A stretch of 64,000 nucleotides of DNA from positions 5,704,001-5,768,000 of the forward strand of contig NZ_CP025394.1 of assembly GCF_002943525.1 (NCBI RefSeq). Reading direction: 5' to 3'. The notes beneath the pieces were generated by a model. It was not told the DNA's origin, made no database searches, and saw only the letters and a list, made by a program, of their open reading frames with translations. Both the position numbers and the translations under genes were made by a program. Below are positions 1 to 7,841 of this stretch, piece after piece (the stretch's first letter is position 1; each line of letters begins with the position of its first letter). Source of the DNA: Kitasatospora sp. MMS16-BH015. GTDB lineage: Bacteria; Actinomycetota; Actinomycetes; Streptomycetales; Streptomycetaceae.

Positions 1-1182
1 GGCGATCTTGGCGACCTTGGTCTCCTGCTCCGGGGTGGCCCCCGGCTTCAGGAACTCCTTGTAGATGTTGCGGGTGAAGAGGTTGGCCGCGGCGATCGAC
101 ATGATCGCGGCCGGCACCAGGGCGCCGATCCCGATCGCGGCGAAGGCCACGCCGGTGAACCAGTCCGGGAAGAGGTTGTCGAACAGCTGGGGCACCGCCA
201 GCTGGGCGTTGTAGCCCTTGACGCCCTTGCCCATGCCGGCCGCGATGGCCATGAAGCCGAGCAGCGCGAGCAGGCCGAGCATCAGCGAGTACGCGGGCAG
301 GATCGCCATGTTGCGGCGCACGGTGTTGCGCGACTTGGCGGCCAGCACGCCGGTGACGGTGTGCGGGTACATGAAGAGGGCCAGCGCCGAGCCGAGGCCG
401 AGCGTCGCGTAGGCCCACTGCGCCTGCGGGGCGGTCACCAGCGAGCCGACCGGCTTGTGGGTGGCCGGGTTGAGCTGGCTGAACTTGGCCGCCGCGGTGT
501 CGAAGATGTGGCCGTACCCGCCGAGCCGCAGCGGGATGTAGATCACCGCGACGATGATCACGATGTAGACCAGGGTGTCCTTGACGAAGGCGATCAGCGC
601 CGGGGCCCGCAGGCCGGAGGAGTAGGTGTAGGCCGCCAGCACCGCGAAGGCCAGGAAGAGCGGCAGGTCCTTGACGAACCAGTTGCTGTTCGCGCCGCCG
701 CCCACCCCGAGGGTGTCGAGCACGGCCTGGATGCCGACCAGCTGGAGCGCGATGTACGGCATGGTGGCCAGGATGCCGGTGAGCGCCACGGCCAGCGAGA
801 GGCCCTTGGAGCCGTACCGCCCGCGGACGAAGTCGGCCGGGGTGACGTAGCCGCGCACCCGGGCCACCGACCAGAGCCGGGGCAGGAAGAGGAAGACCAG
901 CGGGTACGCGATGATCGTGTACGGCACCGCGAAGAAGCCGGCCGCGCCCGCGCCGTAGACCGCCGCCGGGACGGCGATGAAGGTGTACGCGGTGTAGAGG
1001 TCGCCGCCCAGCAGGAACCAGGTGACCCAGGTGCCGAAGCTGCGGCCGCCCAGACCCCACTCGTCCAGGTTCTGGGCGTCGTCGGCCCGGCGCCAGCGGG
1101 AGGCGAGGAAGCCCATCACGGTGACGAGCAGGAAGAAGAGGACGAACACCACGAGCGCGGTGACGTTGACGCCGTGCTTCAC
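1..1182 (-). CDS. Sodium:solute symporter, MctP-like monocarboxylate permease (3' end outside window)
   Basis: Reading leftwards from a GTG at 1182, the frame stays open to the window edge (394 codons). The protein starts MKHGVNVTALVVFVLFFLLV and alternates hydrophobic segments with short loops, including LDEWGLGGRSFGTWVTWFL, the N-terminal pattern of sodium:solute symporters of the monocarboxylate/acetate type. These proteins import small carboxylates with a cation across the cytoplasmic membrane. The GTG overlaps the stop of the upstream DUF3311 gene by four bases, so the two are translationally coupled. A DUF3311 partner directly before the permease is the usual arrangement of mctP-like loci. 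The family is secure; the substrate (lactate, pyruvate, acetate or other) cannot be read from the sequence. Confidence 0.88.
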   Translation of the reverse strand, partial: MKHGVNVTALVVFVLFFLLVTVMGFLASRWRRADDAQNLDEWGLGGRSFGTWVTWFLLGGDLYTAYTFIAVPAAVYGAGAAGFFAVPYTIIAYPLVFLFLPRLWSVARVRGYVTPADFVRGRYGSKGLSLAVALTGILATMPYIALQLVGIQAVLDTLGVGGGANSNWFVKDLPLFLAFAVLAAYTYSSGLRAPALIAFVKDTLVYIVIIVAVIYIPLRLGGYGHIFDTAAAKFSQLNPATHKPVGSLVTAPQAQWAYATLGLGSALALFMYPHTVTGVLAAKSRNTVRRNMAILPAYSLMLGLLALLGFMAIAAGMGKGVKGYNAQLAVPQLFDNLFPDWFTGVAFAAIGIGALVPAAIMSIAAANLFTRNIYKEFLKPGATPEQETKVAKIA

Positions 1183-1448
1183 TTCGCGTCACCCGCCTTC
1201 GCGGCCTTGCGGTTCTTCTCGTCCCGGTTGAGCAGGAAGTAGGCCGCGCAGGTGAAGACCGCCGAGAGCGGGATCCACATGATCTGGTACCAGTAGAAGA
1301 ACGGCACCCCGCCCAGCTTCGGCGTCAGCTTCGCGTAGGAGGAGACCCAGAGCAGGGCGACCACCGGCACCGCGAGGCTGATCACCGCCAGGACGCGTTC
1401 CGGTGTCACCACCGGGACGGTGGCGGGTGGATTCGGTGCGGACGCCAT
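1179..1448 (-). CDS. DUF3311 small membrane protein
   Basis: An 89-residue protein with two hydrophobic segments: one near residues 16-36, the other ending in the DUF3311-type stretch GVPFFYWYQIMWIPLSAVF. DUF3311 proteins are almost always encoded just upstream of a monocarboxylate sodium symporter, as here, and are thought to assist or stabilise it. I chose the ATG at 1448 rather than the GTG at 1457 because GGAGG lies eight bases before the ATG but almost touches the GTG. Its TGA overlaps the symporter's GTG. The family is clear; its biochemical role is not established. Confidence 0.85.
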   Translation of the reverse strand: MASAPNPPATVPVVTPERVLAVISLAVPVVALLWVSSYAKLTPKLGGVPFFYWYQIMWIPLSAVFTCAAYFLLNRDEKNRKAAKAGDAK

Positions 1449-1580
1449 CGTGGGCACCTCCGGCTCGGTGATCGGATATACGGCGTGAAACCTAGGGGTA
1501 CGGAGTGATCCGTGTCACTAGGTTTCGCCGAATTTCCCGGATGCCGGATGGCGTGCTGTCAGGTCTGATGCCCCGTGGGC

Positions 1581-2375
1581 TCAGCTCCCGGGGCGCTGCA
1601 GGCGGGTGATGAACTTGTAGCGGTCGCCGCGGTAGATGGAGCGCACCCACTCCACGGGCGCCCCCTCGGCGTCGAAGGAGTGCCGGGAGAGCTGGAGCAT
1701 CGGCAGGCCCAGGTCGGAGCCGAGCAGGCCGGCCTCGCGCGGGTTGGCCAGGGTGGTCTCGATGGTCTCCTCGGCCTCGGCCACGGTGACCCCGTAGACC
1801 TCGCGCAGCGCGGTGTAGAGGGAGTTGTGCTTGGCGAGGTTGCGGCGCAGCGCCGGGAAGCGCTTGGCGGAGAGGTGCGCGACCTCGATGGCCATCGGGT
1901 CGCCGTTGGCCAGGCGCAGGCGCTCGATCCGCAGCACCCGGCTGCCGGGCTTGATGTCGAGCAGCGGGGCGAGGTGGTCGTCGGCGGTGACGTAGCCGAT
2001 CTCGATCAGCCGGGAGGTGGGCTCCAGGCCCTGGGCCCGCATGTCCTCGGTGTAGGAGGTGAGCTGGAGGGCCTGGGCCACCTTGGGCTTGGCCACGAAG
2101 GTGCCCTTGCCCTGGATCCGCTCGAGCCTGCCCTCGACGACCAGCTCCTGCAGGGCCTGCCGGACGGTGGTGCGGGAGGTGTCGAACTGGGCGGCCAGCG
2201 CGCGCTCGGGCGGTACGGGGGTGCCGGCCGGCTGGGTCTCGGTCAGCTGGAGCAGGTGCCGCTTGAGTCCGTAGTACTTGGGCACCCGGGCGGTCTGGTC
2301 GGCCGGGGCCTGCGTCGGGAGGCTCTTCGCCTGGGCGTCGCTCACCTGGGCCGTGCTGCCCCCGTCGCTGGTCAT
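1581..2375 (-). CDS. dasR: GntR/HutC-family regulator DasR
   Basis: A 264-residue regulator. An N-terminal winged helix (about residues 32-100) contains FDTSRTTVRQALQELVVEG and RIQGKGTFVAKP, and is followed by a UTRA effector domain (about 108-250). Both halves closely resemble Streptomyces DasR as I recall it, including LTSYTEDMRAQGLEPTS and VEWVRSIYRGDRYKF. DasR represses chitin, GlcNAc and antibiotic genes by binding 16-bp dre boxes and is released by aminosugar phosphates such as GlcN-6-P. The gene is divergent from dasA across an intergenic region holding two dre boxes. The start is the ATG behind GGGAGAG. The N-terminus is about ten residues longer than in S. coelicolor. Confidence 0.95.
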   Translation of the reverse strand: MTSDGGSTAQVSDAQAKSLPTQAPADQTARVPKYYGLKRHLLQLTETQPAGTPVPPERALAAQFDTSRTTVRQALQELVVEGRLERIQGKGTFVAKPKVAQALQLTSYTEDMRAQGLEPTSRLIEIGYVTADDHLAPLLDIKPGSRVLRIERLRLANGDPMAIEVAHLSAKRFPALRRNLAKHNSLYTALREVYGVTVAEAEETIETTLANPREAGLLGSDLGLPMLQLSRHSFDAEGAPVEWVRSIYRGDRYKFITRLQRPGS

Positions 2376-2537
2376 CTGCCGTCTCTCCCGCTGTTCGCGG
2401 GGCCAGCCGCTGGCCCCGCCACCGTGTTAACGGACCACATCGTTGCACGTATGTCAGGTGAACGGGGAGCGCATCACACGATGAGCGATGAGCGGTGTCG
2501 GCTTGATAACGGGTGCCCTCGATCATCCCCGGAGCCG

Positions 2538-2589
2538 TTGACACGCCCATTGGTCTAGGCCAAGCTCCAGGCATCTGGTCTACACCTCT
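2538..2589 (+). promoter_or_regulatory. dasA promoter region with two DasR boxes (dre)
   Basis: Two copies of the DasR operator pattern TGGTCTAGACCA lie upstream of dasA. The first (16-mer 2549-2564) reads TGGTCTAGGCCA at its core; the second (2574-2589) reads TGGTCTACACCT, with one decayed half. Their centres are 25 bp apart. A TTGACA at 2538-2543 is a plausible -35 element; if used, dre1 would sit between -35 and -10 and dre2 near the start point. The site consensus is established for Streptomyces; occupancy here is inferred. Confidence 0.8.
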
Positions 2590-2733
2590 GTTGACCACTC
2601 GATGAATTCCAACCCCGTCCCATGGCTCCGCGATGCCAATTCCTGCCGAATTGTGTGGGTATGTCGACGCCGCTGCTGCTGGGTGGGCTCTGTTGAGTAC
2701 TCAAATACTTTGGGCATCCCTCAGGAGGATGGC

Positions 2734-4020
2734 GTGAAGCGTCAGCTCATCGCGGCGGTCGGCGTCGCAGCAATGGTCGTCGGCGTGGCGGCTTGTGGTT
2801 CGGACGCCAAGAGCACCGGCGGCGGCAAGGACGCGGCCCCCACCGCGCTCACCGTCTGGCTGACGGTCGACGCCCAGCAGAACTGGCCCGACCTGGTCAA
2901 GACCGCGGACGACGCGCTGACCGCCAAGTACCCGGGCATCAAGATCAACCACGAGTACTACGGGTGGAAGGACAAGAACCCGAAGCTCGACTCGGTCCTC
3001 GCCACCGACCAGGTGCCGGACGTGGTCGAGATGGGCAACACCGAGACCCTGCCCTACATGATCAAGGGCGCGCTGGCCCCGCTCGACCCCGCGAAGTTCG
3101 AGAACAGCTCCGCCTGGCTGGACGGCCTCAAGGCCTCCGCCGAGTACAACGGCAAGACCTACGGCGTGCCGTACTACGCCGGTGCCCGCGTGGCCACCTG
3201 GCGCAAGGACATCGCCGCCGACGCCGGCGTGACCGCCGCGCCGACCACCTACGCCGAGCTGACCGCGGCCCTGGACAAGATCCAGGCCAAGCAGGGCGAC
3301 AAGTTCTCCGCCTTCTACCAGCCCTCCCGCGACTGGTACGCCGCGATGTCCTACGTCGCGGACGCGGGCGGCCAGATCGCCAAGCAGGACGGCGGCAAGT
3401 GGAAGGCCACCCTGGAGAGCCCGGAGGCGATCAAGGGCCTGAACGCCTGGAAGGACTCCGTCTCCAAGTACATGAAGGGCGACCTGACCAAGGACGACTC
3501 CGACCGTTACATCGTCTACGGTCTGGGCACCTCGGGCATGATCTACGGCGCCGGCTGGGAGGGTGGCTCCGCCGCCGACCCGAAGTTCGACAAGACCGGT
3601 GGCAAGCTCAAGGACAACCTGGTCTCCTTCGTGATGCCCGGCCCGTCCGGCAAGCCGCTCTCCACCTTCCTCGGCGGCTCGGACCTGGTCGTCCCGGTCA
3701 AGTCGAAGGCCCAGGGCGCCGCCGCCGAGTGGATCAACGCCTTCACCAACAGCAAGGCGCAGGAGGCCCTCATCAAGGCCGGCAACCTGCCGAACAACAA
3801 GACCCAGCTGGCCCCGCTCAAGACCGACGCGAAGGTTGGCCCGTCGGCCCAGGCCGCCGAGATCAGCTGGTTCGTCCCGACCGCGCCGGGCTGGCTCCAG
3901 GTCGAGAAGGCGAACATCCTGCAGAACGCCCTCCAGGACATCGCCCAGGGCAAGAAGACCGTCGAGGCGGCCGTCAAGGACGTCGACACCCAGATCGACG
4001 CCGTCATCAACAACGCCTGA
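2734..4020 (+). CDS. dasA: Chitobiose-binding lipoprotein DasA
   Basis: A 428-residue extracellular solute-binding protein of ABC sugar importers. The signal peptide MKRQLIAAVGVAAMVVGVAA ends at a lipobox cysteine (VAAC), so the mature protein is lipid-anchored outside the membrane. The fold-typical stretches LTVWLTVDAQQNWPDLV, DVVEMGNTETL and GVPYYAGAR are present. In S. coelicolor DasA delivers N,N'-diacetylchitobiose to DasBC. I chose the GTG at 2734, which has AGGAGG five bases upstream and yields a proper signal peptide; an in-frame opening from 2602 would add a non-secretory leader. dasB and dasC follow, with a strong hairpin in between. No ATPase gene is present; relatives use MsiK encoded elsewhere. 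Confidence 0.93.
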   Translation: MKRQLIAAVGVAAMVVGVAACGSDAKSTGGGKDAAPTALTVWLTVDAQQNWPDLVKTADDALTAKYPGIKINHEYYGWKDKNPKLDSVLATDQVPDVVEMGNTETLPYMIKGALAPLDPAKFENSSAWLDGLKASAEYNGKTYGVPYYAGARVATWRKDIAADAGVTAAPTTYAELTAALDKIQAKQGDKFSAFYQPSRDWYAAMSYVADAGGQIAKQDGGKWKATLESPEAIKGLNAWKDSVSKYMKGDLTKDDSDRYIVYGLGTSGMIYGAGWEGGSAADPKFDKTGGKLKDNLVSFVMPGPSGKPLSTFLGGSDLVVPVKSKAQGAAAEWINAFTNSKAQEALIKAGNLPNNKTQLAPLKTDAKVGPSAQAAEISWFVPTAPGWLQVEKANILQNALQDIAQGKKTVEAAVKDVDTQIDAVINNA

Positions 4021-4030
4021 TCCGCACCCC

Positions 4031-4070
4031 GGCCCGCCGTCCCCCTTCGCCGGAAGGGGGACGGCGGGCC
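4031..4070 (+). terminator. Strong hairpin between dasA and dasB
   Basis: Perfect 18-bp inverted arms (4031-4048 and 4053-4070, GGCCCGCCGTCCCCCTTC and its complement) surround a four-base GCCG loop, right after the dasA stop. No U tract follows and dasB lies in the same direction 80 bp later. I read it as an intercistronic hairpin that partly terminates transcription or protects dasA mRNA, so that binding protein is made in excess over permease. Confidence 0.75.
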
Positions 4071-4150
4071 ACCCGCCGTCATCGGGCACGGGCCCACCCC
4101 ACGAGGGCCACTGAAGTTTGCAAGCGCCAGGCGTAGCTGAGGAGCACGTG

Positions 4151-5146
4151 ATGAGTGCCGAGACATCCACCGCGAAGGTGCCGCCGAAGCGGCCCTCTTC
4201 AGCCCCGGCCGGGGAGGCACCCGCCAGAGCCGCGGGCCTGCCGCGCGGCAAGCGCTTCAGCGGGATGGCCGTGCCGTGGCTGCTGCTGGCCCCGACCATG
4301 CTGGTGCTGGCCGTGGTGCTGGGCTACCCGCTGGTGCGGCTGGCCACCCTGTCCTTCCAGAAGTTCGGCCAGTCCCAGCTCTGGGGCTTCCAGCCGACCG
4401 AGTGGGTGGGCTTCCAGAACTTCACCGCGGTGCTGGGCGACAGCACCTTCTGGGCCGTCGTGGTCCGCACCATCCTCTTCGCGGGCGGCGCCGTGGTGTT
4501 CACCATGGTGCTCGGCATGCTCATCGCGATGCTGCTGATGCGGGTCTCCGGCTGGGTCAAGACGCTGATCAACATCGCCCTGGTGGCGAGCTGGGCGATG
4601 CCGATCGTGGTCGCCGTCACCGTCTTCAAGTGGATGTTCGACACCGACTACGGCGTCGTGAACTGGCTGTTCAGCCAGATCCCCGGGGTGGACTTCAGCC
4701 GGCACAACTGGTTCACCTCCTCCACCCAGGGCTTCACGATCATCATGGCGCTGGTCGTCTGGGGCGCGGTGCCGTTCGTCGCGATCACCCTGCACGCCGG
4801 CCTGACCCAGGTGCCCAAGGAGCTGGAGGAGGCCGCCCGGATGGACGGGGCCGGCGCCTTCAAGGTCTTCCGCTACGTCACCCTGCCGGTGCTGAAGCCG
4901 ATCATCGTCATGCTGGCCACCCTCTCCGTCATCTGGGACATGGGCGTCTTCCCCCAGGTCTTCCTGATGCGCAGCGGCCACCCCGAGCCCGAGTACCAGC
5001 TGCTGACCACGTACTCGTACGACAAGGCCTTCGTGGTCAACGACTACTCGATGGGTTCGGCCATCGCCCTGCTGACCGTGTTGCTGCTGCTCGGCGTGAT
5101 CGCCGTGTACATGCGCCAGATGCTGAAGATCGGAGAGGTCGAGTGA
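4151..5146 (+). CDS. dasB: Sugar ABC transporter permease DasB
   Basis: A 331-residue inner-membrane permease of the MalF/UgpA type. A polar N-terminus of about 40 residues precedes the first membrane helix (VPWLLLAPTMLVLAVVLGYP). The EAA loop that contacts the ATPase is visible as EEAARMDGAGAFKVFRYVTL. Together with DasC it forms the channel for chitobiose captured by DasA. The ATG at 4151 follows GAGGAG. The stop overlaps the dasC GTG, so the permease halves are coupled. Secure by sequence and by position. Confidence 0.93.
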   Translation: MSAETSTAKVPPKRPSSAPAGEAPARAAGLPRGKRFSGMAVPWLLLAPTMLVLAVVLGYPLVRLATLSFQKFGQSQLWGFQPTEWVGFQNFTAVLGDSTFWAVVVRTILFAGGAVVFTMVLGMLIAMLLMRVSGWVKTLINIALVASWAMPIVVAVTVFKWMFDTDYGVVNWLFSQIPGVDFSRHNWFTSSTQGFTIIMALVVWGAVPFVAITLHAGLTQVPKELEEAARMDGAGAFKVFRYVTLPVLKPIIVMLATLSVIWDMGVFPQVFLMRSGHPEPEYQLLTTYSYDKAFVVNDYSMGSAIALLTVLLLLGVIAVYMRQMLKIGEVE

Positions 5147-6033
5147 GCACCGCCACCGCTGAGAGCCCGGCCGCGAAGGCCCCCGAGGTGAAGGCCCCCA
5201 AGGTGAAGCAGCCCAAGCCCAAGGGCCGCGGCGTCTACAACGTGATCGGCCTGCTGGTCGCGCTGGTCATCGGCTTCCCGGTGTACTGGATGGTCAACAC
5301 CGCGCTGAAGCCGTCCAAGTACGCGATCGCGCCGAGCCCGAAGTTCCTGCCCTTCCCGCTCTCCACCGAGAACTTCCACCGCGCGCTCCAGGTCTCCGAC
5401 TTCTGGGGCCCGGTCACCCGCAGCCTGATCATCGCCGGCTCCACCGTGGCGATCGGCCTGGTGGTCGGCCTGCTGGCGGCGCTGGCGATCTCCCGGTTCG
5501 CCTTCCGCGGCCGCAAGGTGGTCATCGTCGGCATCCTGACGGTGCAGATGGTGCCGCTGGTCGCGATGATCATCCCGGTCTTCCTGATGCTCAACGACCT
5601 GAAGCAGTACGACAAGCTCACCGGCATCATCCTGACCTACCTGACCTTCGTGCTCCCGTTCACCATCTGGACCCTGCGCGGGTTCATCGTGAACATCCCC
5701 AAGGAGCTGGAGGAGTCGGCGATGGTGGACGGCTGCACCCGCACCGGCGCCTTCGTCCGGGTGGTCTTCCCGCTGCTCGCCCCCGGCATGGTGGCCACCG
5801 CGATCTACGGCTTCATCCAGGCCTGGAACGAGTACCTGTACGCGCTGCAGCTGCTCTCGCAGCACAACACCACCGCCACCGTCTGGCTGGGCAACTTCAC
5901 CACCACCCGGGGCACCGACTACTCCGGGATGATGGCCGGCTCGACCATGATGGCCGTCCCCGTGGTGATCTTCTTCCTGCTCGTCCAGCGTCGTATCGCC
6001 TCCGGCCTCACGGCCGGCGCGGTGAAGGGGTGA
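5143..6033 (+). CDS. dasC: Sugar ABC transporter permease DasC
   Basis: A 296-residue MalG/UgpE-type permease. A lysine/proline-rich cytoplasmic tail of about 35 residues precedes the first helix (NVIGLLVALVIGFPVYWMV). The EAA loop reads PKELEESAMVDGCTRTGAF. The GTG at 5143 overlaps the dasB TGA by four bases, and the gene runs into dasD with a four-base gap, so dasBCD is one transcript. It is the second channel subunit of the chitobiose importer. Confidence 0.93.
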   Translation: MSTATAESPAAKAPEVKAPKVKQPKPKGRGVYNVIGLLVALVIGFPVYWMVNTALKPSKYAIAPSPKFLPFPLSTENFHRALQVSDFWGPVTRSLIIAGSTVAIGLVVGLLAALAISRFAFRGRKVVIVGILTVQMVPLVAMIIPVFLMLNDLKQYDKLTGIILTYLTFVLPFTIWTLRGFIVNIPKELEESAMVDGCTRTGAFVRVVFPLLAPGMVATAIYGFIQAWNEYLYALQLLSQHNTTATVWLGNFTTTRGTDYSGMMAGSTMMAVPVVIFFLLVQRRIASGLTAGAVKG

Positions 6034-6037
6034 CGGG

Positions 6038-7588
6038 GTGAGCATCCTCATTCCGGCGGTCGCCGACAGCGACCAGCTGCACCGGGACGCGCTGACCGTC
6101 CTGCAGCCCGGCTTCGTCGGCACCACCCCGCCCGACTGGGTCCGCCGGCACCTGGCGGCCGGGCTCGGCTCGGTGGCCCTGTTCGGCCGCAACGTGACCG
6201 ACCAGGCCCAGCTCGCGGCGCTCACCGCGCAGCTGCGCGCCGAGAACCCGGACGTGCTGGTCGCGATCGACGAGGAGGGCGGGGACGTCACCCGCCTGGA
6301 GGCCGGCTCCGGCTCCTCCTGGCCGGGCAACCTGGCCCTCGGTGCGATCGACGACCCGGCGCTGACCCGGGACGTGGCCCGCGAGCTCGGCCGCGCGCTG
6401 GCCGAGTGCGGCGTCAACTACAACTGGGCGCCCTCGGCCGACGTCAACTCCAACCCGCGCAACCCGGTGATCGGCGTCCGCTCCTTCGGCGCCGACCCGG
6501 AGCTCTGCGCCCGGCACACCGCCGCCTGGGTCGAGGGCCTGCAATCCGTCGGCGTGGCGGCCTGCGCCAAGCACTTCCCCGGCCACGGGGACACCGCCGT
6601 CGACTCCCACCTGGGCCTGCCCGTGGTGGACGTGGACGTGGACCTGCTCCGCTCGCGCGACCTGGTGCCGTTCAAGGCCGCGATCGCCGCCGGGGCCAAG
6701 GCCGTGATGACCGCTCACATCATGATCCCGGCCCTGGACCCGCGGCTGCCCGCCACGCTCAGCCCCGCCGTGCTGAGCGACCTGCTGCGCGCCGCGCCCG
6801 CCGACGGGGGCCTGGGCTACCAGGGCCTGATCGTCACCGACGGGATCGAGATGGGCGCCATCGCCGACACCTTCGGGATGGGCGAGGGCACCGTGCTCGC
6901 GCTGGCCGCCGGCGCCGACGCGATCTGCGTGGGCGGCGGGCTGGCCGACGAGGAGACCGTGCTGCACCTGCGGGACGCGATCGTGGAGGCCGTCCGCGCC
7001 GGGCGCCTCGGCGAGGACCGGCTGGCCGCCGCCGCCGAGCGGGTCCGCTCGCTCGGCAGCTGGGCCCGCATCGAGGCCCAGGGCGAGCTGGTCGAGCCCG
7101 ACCTGGCGATCGGCCTGCAGGCCGCCCGCCGCGCCCTGCGGGTGGTCCGCGCCCCGGGCCGCCCGGCGGCCCCCGTCACCGAGCGCCCGTACGTGGCCTC
7201 GTTCTCCCCGCAGGCCAACATCGCGGTGGGCGACGAGACCCCGTGGGGCGTGGCCGGCATGCTCGCCGCCCGGCTGCCCGGCACCCGCTCGGCCAGCTTC
7301 GGCCCGGCCGCCGCGGCGACGCCGGCCGATCTGGACGCGCTGACCGCCCAGGTGCTGGCCGGGGCCGAGGGCCGCCGCCTGGTGCTGGTGGTCCGCGACA
7401 CCCACCGGCACGCCTGGATGGCCGCCGCGCTGGCCCGCCTGGTGGCGGCCCGGCCGGACGCGCTGGTGGTCGAGATGGGCGTGCCGCAGGCCGAGCCGGT
7501 CGGCGCGCTGCACATCGCCACGCACGGTGCGGCGCGGGTCTGCGGGCTCGCCGCCGTCGAAGTCCTGACCGGACAGAACGTCATCTGA
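6038..7588 (+). CDS. dasD: GH3 beta-N-acetylglucosaminidase DasD
   Basis: A 516-residue cytoplasmic (no signal peptide) glycoside hydrolase family 3 enzyme. The NagZ-type signature KHFPGHGDTAVDSH starts at residue 178 and supplies the His-Asp dyad of this GlcNAc-specific branch; the expected nucleophile is Asp268 in IVTDGIEMGAI. AIDEEGGDVTRL also fits the family. It should release GlcNAc from imported chitobiose, matching S. coelicolor DasD. The GTG start lies four bases after the dasC stop. A strong terminator follows. The C-terminal extension from about residue 350 resembles the second GH3 domain and ends with VCGLAAVEVLTGQN, a stretch whose DNA recurs downstream of the dasA paralogue. Confidence 0.92.
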   Translation: MSILIPAVADSDQLHRDALTVLQPGFVGTTPPDWVRRHLAAGLGSVALFGRNVTDQAQLAALTAQLRAENPDVLVAIDEEGGDVTRLEAGSGSSWPGNLALGAIDDPALTRDVARELGRALAECGVNYNWAPSADVNSNPRNPVIGVRSFGADPELCARHTAAWVEGLQSVGVAACAKHFPGHGDTAVDSHLGLPVVDVDVDLLRSRDLVPFKAAIAAGAKAVMTAHIMIPALDPRLPATLSPAVLSDLLRAAPADGGLGYQGLIVTDGIEMGAIADTFGMGEGTVLALAAGADAICVGGGLADEETVLHLRDAIVEAVRAGRLGEDRLAAAAERVRSLGSWARIEAQGELVEPDLAIGLQAARRALRVVRAPGRPAAPVTERPYVASFSPQANIAVGDETPWGVAGMLAARLPGTRSASFGPAAAATPADLDALTAQVLAGAEGRRLVLVVRDTHRHAWMAAALARLVAARPDALVVEMGVPQAEPVGALHIATHGAARVCGLAAVEVLTGQNVI

Positions 7589-7608
7589 CACTTCGTCATA
7601 TCGCTCTG

Positions 7609-7654
7609 ATCCCGGGGTCGTTGGAGTTCATACTCCGATGGCCCCGGGATTTTT
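7609..7654 (+). terminator. Rho-independent terminator after dasD
   Basis: Arms ATCCCGGGG and CCCCGGGAT (7609-7617 / 7642-7650) with an internal GGAGT/ACTCC stem are followed by five T residues (7650-7654). It closes the dasABCD transcript. Confidence 0.85.
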
Positions 7655-7763
7655 CCGTTGGTACCGGAATTGTTGATGCTCCCTCAAGAGAGCCTTAAAG
7701 GAGAATTCCACAACGGATTGACAACATCAGGGTATTCACGCTTCGACATCCGTTGACTTCACC

Positions 7764-7804
7764 TGTGGTCTAGGCCAGGCTCCCGGCATCTGGTCTGTAC
7801 CACT
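7764..7804 (+). promoter_or_regulatory. Two dre boxes upstream of the dasA paralogue
   Basis: TGGTCTAGGCCA at 7766-7777 (16-mer 7764-7779) and TGGTCTGTACCA at 7791-7802 (16-mer 7789-7804) match the DasR operator. Their centres are 25 bp apart, exactly as in front of dasA, and the bases between (CTCCCGGCATC against CTCCAGGCATC) are nearly the same. DasR should therefore control both binding-protein genes. Confidence 0.8.
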
Positions 7805-7841
7805 GCGCAGACCTTGCCTGCCTGCAATGACGGAGGTTCGC

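Noticed and set aside
2602..2733. 44 extra codons before DasA
   Set aside because: They would precede the signal peptide and there is a good ribosome site right before the GTG at 2734.
4276..6033. A frame that would fuse dasC to a long N-terminal part
   Set aside because: The extra part is a shifted reading of dasB; the GTG at 5143 with the coupled overlap gives the proper DasC start.
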